In this document: positions 58,410 to 64,000 of the stretch, in pieces
Layout: each line of letters starts with the position of its first letter
Numbering within the stretch: the stretch's first letter is position 1
Source: Enterococcus cecorum DSM 20682 = ATCC 43198
GTDB lineage: Bacteria; Bacillota; Bacilli; Lactobacillales; Enterococcaceae
Length of the DNA stretch: 64,000 nucleotides
Assembly: GCF_000407565.1 (NCBI RefSeq)
Contig: NZ_ASWI01000004.1
Location: forward strand, 1,094,015 to 1,158,014
Direction of reading: 5' to 3'
The notes under the pieces: generated by a model
Database searches by the model: none
Seen by the model: only the letters and a program-made list of their open reading frames with translations
What the model was told of the DNA's origin: nothing
Program-made: the position numbers and the translations under genes

Positions 58410-58664
58410 CTATAATTGACGAATCAACGCTGTAAAAAATGCGGAAGCATTCGGGCGCCCTTGGGGAGTAACATAACCTGCTTGTTTTGCTAATTCATTT
58501 AATTTTTCTCGATCAGAAGGATACAAAGAAAACATATAATCTTTCTTCTGCTCTTTTTCTTGATTCGCCATCTTTTTTATCGCATTGGAGGGCTGAACAA
58601 TATTTTTGGTCATTTCTTGCTTTCTTGTAGTAACTTTTTGTTGAATGACTTCAAAGTGATTCAT
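58410..58664 (-). CDS. Small plasmid-type protein, possible ribbon-helix-helix
   Basis: 84 residues: basic N-terminal half, then KDYMFSLYPSDREKLNELAKQAGYVTPQGRPNASAFFTALIRQL. The strand-helix-helix pattern with SASxFxxALI-like end resembles ribbon-helix-helix partition or copy-control proteins that accompany ParA on Gram-positive plasmids. If so it could be the centromere-binding partner of the nearby parA; this is inference. AAAGGAATTG precedes the ATG. Confidence 0.5.
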   Translation of the reverse strand: MNHFEVIQQKVTTRKQEMTKNIVQPSNAIKKMANQEKEQKKDYMFSLYPSDREKLNELAKQAGYVTPQGRPNASAFFTALIRQL

Positions 58665-58800
58665 GCGATCAATTCCTTTCTCTTTATAGTCATTGTAATC
58701 TGTTTAATCATTTTTTTAACAAGTTCATTTTATTTTTTATCTATTTATCTACAAATAAGAACCTTCTGTAATAGATGGAAAAAAGTTTTTCTCTTTTTAT

Positions 58801-59391
58801 TTATTTCTTCCAATCCTGTTTTGTCCCAATAAGCTCCCCATAATCTAATCGAAAAATTCCATATTCTAGTCTAGAAAAAATTAATTCATCCAAATGCTTT
58901 CCTAAACTAGTAATTAACTTAGTAAATGTTAATGATCGTTCAGATTGATTTTTGGGAAATGGAAGGGATTCTGAACTGCTGATTAGAACAGCAACTTTCA
59001 CCTGATTTCCTTCTTGTTCTAATACAAAATAATCTTTAAAACAAACAGAAATTAAAGTCATTCGTTTTAAATCAAAATAGTAATAAGCTGTTCCTTTGTT
59101 CATTTCTAATTCATATAAGCAATCATACCATCCACATCGACTATCAAATACACCATAAGCAATCGTCAAAATTTTTTCTGATTGTTCACTAGTTAAGCTG
59201 ATTCTTGTACTCTTTTCTTCTAAAAACTCTAACTCTTCTGCACTAATCAAAAGATTAACACCTTCCATCATCTCCCAATAAGCATATTGCATACCTATTA
59301 TTTTATCTGGATACATTTTTTCTAAATATTCCTTTTGTCTGCATATCTCACAACTACATGATTTTTCCTTCAAATTTTTTCCTCTTTTCAT
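58801..59391 (-). CDS. Hypothetical protein in plasmid-like region
   Basis: About 196 residues from MKRGKNLKEK. N-terminal CSCEICRQKEYL has three close Cys residues, possibly metal-binding; then an alpha/beta pattern without recognisable motif, including SRCGWYDCLYELEMNKGTAYYYFD. The longer frame to 59466 runs through two tandem repeats and a hairpin behind parA, so the later ATG is preferred although its ribosome site is weak. Not recognised. Confidence 0.5.
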   Translation of the reverse strand: MKRGKNLKEKSCSCEICRQKEYLEKMYPDKIIGMQYAYWEMMEGVNLLISAEELEFLEEKSTRISLTSEQSEKILTIAYGVFDSRCGWYDCLYELEMNKGTAYYYFDLKRMTLISVCFKDYFVLEQEGNQVKVAVLISSSESLPFPKNQSERSLTFTKLITSLGKHLDELIFSRLEYGIFRLDYGELIGTKQDWKK

Positions 59392-59400
59392 CTTTTCTAT

Positions 59401-59426
59401 TTTCCATAGGGATTTTCCATAGGGAT
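59401..59426. repeat. Tandem 13-bp repeat
   Basis: TTTCCATAGGGAT occurs twice in tandem (59401-59413, 59414-59426) downstream of parA and next to a hairpin. Direct repeats beside par genes can be binding sites; two copies is few. Confidence 0.6.
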
Positions 59427-59427
59427 T

Positions 59428-59455
59428 TAGGAGGCATTGCTTCGCTCGCCTCCTA
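59428..59455. terminator. Hairpin after parA
   Basis: TAGGAGGC (59428-59435) and GCCTCCTA (59448-59455) form a perfect 8-bp GC-containing stem at the parA stop. There is no strong T run, so termination is uncertain. Confidence 0.5.
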
Positions 59456-60247
59456 ATCACCATCAATACAAGTTTTGATCTTATCTAACAATTCATACGT
59501 TTGCTTCTTGAACTCCTGGTATTGTTTTTGTTGGTACTTTTCTTGTTCAAATAAGTCTAATAAAGAAATACGCTGTAAACTAGCTTCGTTGAATGCGGTA
59601 CGATCCTGGAAATAACCTAAAAACATATCATTTCCTGAAATAATTTGTTTGAATTGCCGAGAAACGTCGGTATTATGCGCAATTTGGTTTCCTATATAGC
59701 GTACCTCCGCATGAACATAGCTTTTTCCAGTAAACACATCTGTTAATTCATTCGCTAGATACTCGATATGTCCATTTAAGTTTAGGAGTGCTTCGAAACC
59801 GTCTGCGCTTGGATCAGACACACCTAAAACGAGATCAGAAGCTGCTAACATATTATTCGTGATAATATTGCTATCGTTTCGTGTATCGATTACAACATAC
59901 GCATACTTCTTGAATGTATCAAATTGGCGTAAATAGCTACTAAAGATCAAGGTATTGTTGATTCGCTGAATCAATTCCGTATTTACTAGCTCTAATTCAG
60001 CTGTACCTGCCACTAAATCCAACTGCTCTCTTACTGCCATTGGGACCACTTCTTGACGTCTAAATAATCGTGTCAATTCTGCTTATTCCTCGATTTCTTC
60101 GGTAAACCGTTTTGTTGCATTTCCGCTTTCGTCGGAATCAATCAAGCATGTCTGGCCAAATCGTGAAAGATATACTGCTAACATACAAGATACACTTGTT
60201 TTTCCTGTACCGCCTTTTTTATTGTTTACTGCAATATACTTTGTCAT
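59453..60247 (-). pseudogene. parA partition ATPase with an in-frame TAA
   Basis: From the ATG at 60247 the frame encodes MTKYIAVNNKKGGTGKTSVS, with the deviant Walker A KGGTGKT, then LIDSDESGNA, and reaches EIEE at codon 54. Codon 55 is TAA (60083-60085). The same frame is then open to 59453 (ELTRLFRRQEVVP, YVVIDTRNDSN as Walker B region, AASDLVLGVSDPSADGF). Without the stop it would be a complete ParA of about 264 residues. CAA (Gln) to TAA is the simplest explanation. The orphan 3' part has internal ATG codons but lacks the ATPase P-loop, so partition by this gene is probably lost unless the stop is read through. Confidence 0.85.
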
Positions 60248-60265
60248 TGTTTTCCCCTCTCTTTA

Positions 60266-60931
60266 TTATTGATATTCTAGGCGTTCCTTTTGTCTTAATT
60301 GTTTTCCTTCTCGTACGCCTTCCTGAAATGCTCCCAGATCTTTTATTTTCTGAGATATGTCTTTTCCTGATACTAGCGATAATTCGTTAAACTCTTTTTG
60401 TACATATTCTGGTACTTGCAATGCCAATTCATACCCATTTGTTTTTACTTGTTCCCAGAACTGTTCCTGCAATCCTGCAAGATATCCTTGAATATAATCT
60501 TGCTTTAACTGCCATTTTCGTTTTCTTTTTCGCTTGATTTCTGGCCGTTGCATGTACGTTCTTGCACAATAAGCAATACTACCTTTCGCAAAATGAAACG
60601 TAATATCCGCAATTTCTACATCTGATTTTGTTCCTAAAAAATGCAATTCAACTGGTGTACCTGCTACATAGTAATATTTCACGCGAAAATTCCAATAAAT
60701 AACTCCTGCTAAGAGATATACCCATTTCTGCGGCTTTCCTTGATAGACAACAAAATCAACCACTTTCTCTTCAAAAGAAGATTGTTCACAATCAAATAGT
60801 TGTTCTTCAGATACTCCGTAAGCAAGCATTAACTCTTGTGCTTTAGCTAATGCACTCATGGATTCTTCGTCATTTGCATCATTCGCTAAAGCTAAAAGCT
60901 TTTGAATTTTCATAAATCGTTTATCGCTCAT
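60266..60931 (-). CDS. DUF2786-domain protein
   Basis: 221 residues. The N-terminal 40 residues (IQKLLALANDANDEESMSALAKAQELMLAYGVSEEQLF) are a clear DUF2786 helical domain, found on phage and plasmid proteins. A basic central stretch (RPEIKRKRKRKWQLKQDYIQGYLAGL) follows. It overlaps the upstream gene by 11 bp. The function of the family is not known. Probably co-transcribed with parA, 18 bp downstream. Confidence 0.75.
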   Translation of the reverse strand: MSDKRFMKIQKLLALANDANDEESMSALAKAQELMLAYGVSEEQLFDCEQSSFEEKVVDFVVYQGKPQKWVYLLAGVIYWNFRVKYYYVAGTPVELHFLGTKSDVEIADITFHFAKGSIAYCARTYMQRPEIKRKRKRKWQLKQDYIQGYLAGLQEQFWEQVKTNGYELALQVPEYVQKEFNELSLVSGKDISQKIKDLGAFQEGVREGKQLRQKERLEYQ

Positions 60932-61166
60932 TTTTTATCCTCCTTCCTTGAATACCAAATGTTTTCATCACTTGATATTCTGCTCGAATCATTCGTTCAA
61001 GTGTATGAGCTGGAAAATACCTCATGTTACTTTCTGCTCGATCTCTTGCGACAATCTCCTTCCACATTTCTTTCACTTCTCTTGAGACTAAGCAATCAAT
61101 TCTTACTTTTTCTTCCACATGTGGAGCTTTTACCTTCACATGTGGACTTGAATCATCTTTTTTCAT
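60921..61166 (-). CDS. Small plasmid-type protein
   Basis: 81 residues: charged N-terminus with repeated HVKVKAPHVEEKVR, then RIDCLVSREVKEMWKEIVARDRAESN, which has the strand-helix-helix look of a small DNA-binding (RHH-like) protein. The start overlaps the stop of the upstream small membrane-protein gene (ATGA), indicating coupled translation. Family not certain. Confidence 0.55.
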   Translation of the reverse strand: MKKDDSSPHVKVKAPHVEEKVRIDCLVSREVKEMWKEIVARDRAESNMRYFPAHTLERMIRAEYQVMKTFGIQGRRIKNER

Positions 61167-61333
61167 TTAGAAAACTCCCTTCTTTCTTCTACTTCATACT
61201 TATACATATACTCGTCCCAGGACAAAAACAAATAAATGAATAAACTAGCAAACAGTCCTAGTTGAATCATGCCAGGTAATAATCGTGTAACCATCCCTAC
61301 TAAAATAAGTGCAACAATTAATCGTTTATTCAT
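61163..61333 (-). CDS. Small membrane protein, 56 residues
   Basis: ATG at 61331-61333 with GGAGTG eleven bases upstream. The product starts MNKRLIVALILVGMVTRLLP, continues GMIQLGLFASLFIYLFL, and ends in a charged tail (EEVEERREFSK-like). Two hydrophobic segments suggest a membrane hairpin. Its stop overlaps the next start (ATGA) and its start overlaps the end of the previous tiny ORF, so the group is tightly coupled. Confidence 0.6.
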   Translation of the reverse strand: MNKRLIVALILVGMVTRLLPGMIQLGLFASLFIYLFLSWDEYMYKYEVEERREFSK

Positions 61334-61415
61334 CTTGAAATTTCACTCCTTTGATAGACTCGGTGATAATTTTGTTCGATACTTCTTTTCCATCGATTTC
61401 CCTCCCTTGGGTCAT
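61326..61415 (-). CDS. Tiny coupled ORF, 29 residues
   Basis: ATG at 61413-61415 overlaps the TGA of the upstream gene (ATGA), and its TAA at 61326-61328 overlaps the start of the next gene. The product would begin MTQGREIDGKEVSNKIITES. Double overlap suggests translational coupling; whether the peptide has a function is unknown. Confidence 0.4.
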   Translation of the reverse strand: MTQGREIDGKEVSNKIITESIKGVKFQDE

Positions 61416-61945
61416 TTTCTTTTCATTCCTGCATAAAAACCGGCACAATCTATCTCAAATCGTTTTTTTAATACGTTTAAACAATAGTCTTGTCTTTTTT
61501 TCGACTGACGAATATTTAACTCTTGATATCCATATATGCCAGGGCAATTATTTTTGAACATTTGGCTTGCTAAGTACCTTTCACGCTTCAAAATAAACCG
61601 ATAATCTTCTTCTGTGTATTCACTAGCTTTCAATAACCCGCTACTTTTTACATCATTTAAGTAGTATTCAAGAAAATCTTGTTCTGAGATCACTCGTTCG
61701 TTTTCCTGAAACAACTCTGAACGATTGATTCCCCATTCTTCAAAATACTCCATCAACACATGATAGTCTGGTTTACGTTTGTGCTTGGCTACGTAACAAT
61801 CATATTCTTGTACCGCAAACAAATACTCATTATGCAAAAGATTCAAGGAGCGCCGACTCGTCAAATCACATTCAGGATATAGACGAGTCACACCTGTTTT
61901 AATGATTTCAATATAACGATCAACATACTCCTCCAATTCCATCAT
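61412..61945 (-). CDS. Hypothetical protein in plasmid-like region
   Basis: About 177 residues from MMELEEYVDRYIEII. Mostly helical, rich in Tyr, Glu and Arg. AGAGGTGAA lies directly before the two adjacent ATG codons (61945, 61942), the second being better spaced. The extension to 61987 overlaps the upstream gene and has no ribosome site. No recognised motif. Confidence 0.55.
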   Translation of the reverse strand: MMELEEYVDRYIEIIKTGVTRLYPECDLTSRRSLNLLHNEYLFAVQEYDCYVAKHKRKPDYHVLMEYFEEWGINRSELFQENERVISEQDFLEYYLNDVKSSGLLKASEYTEEDYRFILKRERYLASQMFKNNCPGIYGYQELNIRQSKKRQDYCLNVLKKRFEIDCAGFYAGMKRK

Positions 61946-61970
61946 TTCACCTCTAAATAAAGACTTTTTT

Positions 61971-62210
61971 CTAAGAAAGGCGTTCAAACTGCCTTGTGCC
62001 TCGTATTAATTGATACTTACTTTTACAGCTGGGACATTCCCAAATATAGGTTGGATAGAAATTTCCTCTACTTCTTCTTATTTGGTGTTCTGCCAACTCG
62101 GAACAATCATATTTTATATGGCTTGGCGGCCAATGATGGTGCTGATTAAACTGATTGACTGGAATCAAATATCTCCCATTAAAACACTCGCGATTTGAAA
62201 ATTGATACAT
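61971..62210 (-). CDS. Small zinc-ribbon-like protein
   Basis: 79 residues, with HHHWPPSHIKYDCSELAEHQIRRS and WECPSCKSKYQL. The CPSC knuckle with upstream Cys/His could bind one zinc ion. Hypothetical plasmid-type protein; the neighbouring genes follow on the same strand. Confidence 0.5.
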   Translation of the reverse strand: MYQFSNRECFNGRYLIPVNQFNQHHHWPPSHIKYDCSELAEHQIRRSRGNFYPTYIWECPSCKSKYQLIRGTRQFERLS

Positions 62211-62219
62211 CTTTCTCCC

Positions 62220-62510
62220 TCATTTCTTCATAGCATCTTCATACCGATCAAAAATATGGACTTTTTCGATCGGTAGTTTTCCAGTTTGTTTTTCGATCAG
62301 TTTGGGCAAGATTGTTTTTAACCATTTTTGATCTGACACATAGTCCGGGAAATTGCCGATCGTAGTAAGCACTGTATCATCTGTTGTAAAATCAACGAGC
62401 AAAATATTTTTGTAAGGTGGAATACTCGCAACATAATTAATGATATTTTCATTTGTATTCTCAAAAGATCCAATATAGGTAAACTCGTGGTAAATATCTA
62501 TCAAACCCAT
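62220..62510 (-). CDS. Hypothetical protein, 96 residues
   Basis: Starts MGLIDIYHEFTYIGSF with GGGAGGG six bases before the ATG at 62510. Alpha/beta pattern (NILLVDFTTDDTVLTTIGNF … KVHIFDRYEDAMKK). Family not recognised. Confidence 0.55.
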   Translation of the reverse strand: MGLIDIYHEFTYIGSFENTNENIINYVASIPPYKNILLVDFTTDDTVLTTIGNFPDYVSDQKWLKTILPKLIEKQTGKLPIEKVHIFDRYEDAMKK

Positions 62511-62630
62511 CTTTTTCCCTCCCATCCTTTTATAGAACGATTCGCGTATTAATGTTCTTTGGGTTCAATACTTCATCATCAGTAAACAAAATCATCTCTA
62601 CTATTTGAAGGCTACCGTTAAAATCTTTGA

Positions 62631-62649
62631 AAGGGGGAAAATCCCCCTT
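62631..62649. terminator. GC-rich hairpin at the end of the 116-residue gene
   Basis: AAGGGGG and CCCCCTT form a 7-bp stem with a 5-base loop, overlapping the stop codon. On the minus strand only TTTC follows, so it may terminate weakly. Confidence 0.5.
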
Positions 62650-62998
62650 AATAATAGCTACTTTCATATACTGGTTGACCATCATAGCGATAGAAAGTGT
62701 CCCAACTGCGATTACCATATAACTCATTAGGGTATAGTGCTGAATTGATTCGTTTTCTAACAATGCTGTCTTTTGTTCTTGCGAGCGGATAATCAATAAA
62801 CTCATTTGGTATGGGCGCAGTCGTTCCACTCATTGAGGTATATGTTTTGACAGTCTGCTTTTTTAATGGTCGAAACCAGGCGGTTTTTTCCGTTAATTTC
62901 ACGATCTGCCAGAAAGTAACATTGGTTTGTTCATAGCCCCAGGAGCTATAAAAGATGTCTCCGACTTGATATGGTGTGTTTTTTGTTTGTGTGATCAT
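62648..62998 (-). CDS. Hypothetical plasmid-type protein, 116 residues
   Basis: Starts MITQTKNTPYQVGDIFYSSW with a near-perfect GGAGGAG site. The pattern YQVGDIFYSSWGYEQTN…FWQIVKLTEKTAWFRPL suggests a small beta-barrel domain; it ends DTFYRYDGQPVYESSYY. It is the first gene after the palindromic region, so it would be the leading gene if that region is an oriT. Related sequences occur on enterococcal plasmids as far as I recall; function unknown. Confidence 0.65.
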   Translation of the reverse strand: MITQTKNTPYQVGDIFYSSWGYEQTNVTFWQIVKLTEKTAWFRPLKKQTVKTYTSMSGTTAPIPNEFIDYPLARTKDSIVRKRINSALYPNELYGNRSWDTFYRYDGQPVYESSYY

Positions 62999-63049
62999 AG
63001 TTGACTCCTCCTAAAAATAAAGTTTTTTATTTTTTTGAAAGTTGTTCTT

Positions 63050-63106
63050 CCCTCCAACCTTTTCGGTGGAGGGAGTTGGCTAGGGTGTTAGGGGCAAAGC
63101 CCCTAA
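63050..63106. other. Two GC-rich hairpins
   Basis: CCCTCCA…TGGAGGG (63050-63073) and TTAGGGGC-AAA-GCCCCTAA (63088-63106) stand side by side in the gene-free region between the 116-residue gene and the large palindrome. They may be part of the plasmid origin or transcription stops. Confidence 0.6.
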
Positions 63107-63151
63107 GGTTTTGATTTGAGTGACTTTCATAGTCAGCTGAAAGATTAAGAA

Positions 63152-63386
63152 AAGGTATTCTGTTGTCAAAGATCAAAAGTGAAAATTCTGATTAGATTTT
63201 CTTTTCGTGCGTCGGTCGTTTGGCATAACCGGCTCGAAACCATGTTCTGACGATTGCCAAGGGCGCGCAGCGTGCATTTTACCCTTGGCGATTGACAGGT
63301 TATGGTTTAGGTTATACTAGCCAAATGACTGATGCATGAATTAGAAAATCTTCTGACTTTTCACTTCTTTGACAACAGAATACCTT
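63152..63386. other. Large nested palindrome, candidate oriT or plasmid origin
   Basis: Perfect 21-bp inverted arms (63152-63172 and 63366-63386) continue inward as imperfect repeats (AAGTGAAAA, GATTTTC). Inside are further nested pairs: TGGCATAACC (63221-63230) with GGTTAT…GCCA (63311-63324), AACCAT with ATGGTT, and GCCAAGGG (63256-63263) with CCCTTGGC (63282-63289). The loop reads GCCAAGGGCGCGCAGCGTGC. The AAGGGCGC core resembles nick regions of IncQ/IncP-like oriT sites used by Gram-positive plasmids. It contains no gene. It could alternatively be a single-strand origin. No relaxase gene is seen in the window. Confidence 0.55.
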
Positions 63387-63467
63387 GATCCTATTCATAG
63401 CTTGAAAATCATTCAAATATTAGGAGCTTACTCAAAGCTTTACAATAAGTGGTTCTATAATATTTTG

Positions 63468-63510
63468 TGTTGGTGGAAAATCGAAGGCGATTTTCTACTA
63501 ACACTTTTTC
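63468..63510 (+). terminator. Hairpin upstream of the ISL3-type gene
   Basis: GTGTTGGTGGAAAATCG pairs with CGATTTTCTACTAACAC (one G-U/mismatch), followed by TTTTTCTT on the plus strand. It may shield the transposase gene from outside transcription. Confidence 0.65.
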
Positions 63511-63527
63511 TTCGTTTCAACTCAAAA

Positions 63528-63587
63528 AGAGACTCACTTTTGGTAAAATTTAGTCGACCAAAACGTCATCCTACCAAAGGAGTCTCT
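63528..63587 (+). promoter_or_regulatory. Inverted repeat in the transposase leader
   Basis: AGAGACTCACTTTTGGTA (63528-63545) pairs with TACCAAAGGAGTCTCT (63572-63587). The right arm contains the AAAGGAG ribosome site of the transposase, so folding would hide it and limit translation of read-through transcripts, a known protective arrangement in insertion sequences. Confidence 0.6.
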
Positions 63588-63589
63588 CA

Positions 63590-64000
63590 ATGGATAATCA
63601 TACTAGAAAATTACTCGGATTAACAGATAAACATTTATTTTTTGATGAAGAATGGCTGATTGAAAAAGAATATAAAGGCGTTCAAGCGCAGTTTATTAAA
63701 GGAAAATTGGATGACTCTCCTTCCTATTGTGAACACTGTCGATCGGTTCGTATTATCCGCAACGGTTCCTATACGACACGCACTCAGATGTTGAAAGTCA
63801 AAGAAAAGTTGACTATTTTAGAATTAAAACGTACCCGTTTTCTCTGCCATGATTGTGGAAGGACCTTTTCTGCGAAAACGGACTTAGTTGATGAACATCA
63901 TCAACTAACAAAGGAACTGAAGCAGGCAATTCTCATGGAACTGTACGAAAATCAATCACGTAAACTAATCGCTAAGAAGTACTTCGTCTCGGATGGGACA
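63590..64000 (+). CDS. ISL3-family transposase, N-terminal part (cut by window end)
   Basis: 137 codons visible from MDNHTRKLLGLTDKHLFFDE. Zinc-binding pairs YCEHC and FLCHDCGRTF, then a helix-turn-helix region around QSRKLIAKKYFVSDGT: the N-terminal organisation of ISL3-family transposases. AAAGGAG lies seven bases before the ATG. The DDE core lies beyond the window, so intactness is unknown. Confidence 0.88.
   Translation, partial: MDNHTRKLLGLTDKHLFFDEEWLIEKEYKGVQAQFIKGKLDDSPSYCEHCRSVRIIRNGSYTTRTQMLKVKEKLTILELKRTRFLCHDCGRTFSAKTDLVDEHHQLTKELKQAILMELYENQSRKLIAKKYFVSDGT

Noticed and set aside
62530..62829. 99-codon minus-strand frame
   Set aside because: It overlaps the well-supported 116-residue gene in another frame for most of its length. 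Only the last 35 codons are outside it, and no start with a ribosome site serves them, although the tail looks mildly protein-like.

Overview
The window comes from a low-GC Firmicute of the order Lactobacillales, most likely Enterococcus or a close relative. Evidence: the fabT-fabH-acpP-fabD-fabG-fabF-accB-fabZ-accC-accD-accA order, clpE next to a DUF1827 gene and ptsHI, a Gram-positive polC, and the rpsB-tsf-pyrH-frr / uppS-cdsA-rseP-proS-polC series. The species cannot be fixed from sequence alone. Almost all chromosomal genes lie on the minus strand.

Layout. 1-500: a broken small ORF cut by the window edge, then a fold-back element. 500-5100: amidase, acyl-CoA thioesterase and a polar amino-acid ABC importer. 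5100-13900: type II fatty-acid synthesis operon under the MarR-type repressor FabT, with three FabT-like boxes; there is no enoyl-ACP reductase (fabK) in it. 14000-18350: YkuJ-like protein, a dehydrogenase, a GT4 glycosyltransferase, a dipeptidase gene broken by one in-frame TGA, and a TMEM175-type membrane protein. 18350-23700: ptsHI, and clpE behind a CtsR operator. 23700-32250: prfC, CorC/HlyC-type membrane protein, AI-2E transporter family protein, YgaC/Ntdp-like protein, mutY, recX, rlmD-type methyltransferase. 32263-33799: an intact IS3-family element with a 3-bp target duplication, sitting in the loop of a terminator. 33800-44110: CAT-like protein, polC, a strongly degenerate prolyl-tRNA synthetase-like protein, rseP, a DUF234 remnant, cdsA, uppS.

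44250-52445 is an accessory block between uppS and frr. It holds an LTA-synthase-like sulfatase, a GtrB-like glycosyltransferase and two secreted GBS-Bsp-repeat proteins. One repeat protein carries an NlpC/P60-type domain. The other carries a C39-like domain and has lost its 5' end at a junction with a truncated transposase gene. Then follow frr, pyrH, tsf and rpsB. From 56.4 kb on the sequence changes character: an ISLre2-type transposase, a set of small plasmid-type genes (BRCT protein, parA with a nonsense codon, a DUF2786 protein, tiny coupled ORFs), a large nested palindrome that looks like an oriT or other plasmid origin, and the start of an ISL3-family element running off the window.

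The most notable item is the gene at 38906-40501. It occupies the normal proS position and keeps a well conserved anticodon-binding domain and an open frame of 531 codons. The residues that define class II synthetase motifs 1, 2 and 3 are replaced. It looks like an aminoacyl-tRNA-synthetase pseudoenzyme rather than the cell's working ProRS. No rRNA, tRNA or CRISPR array was seen.
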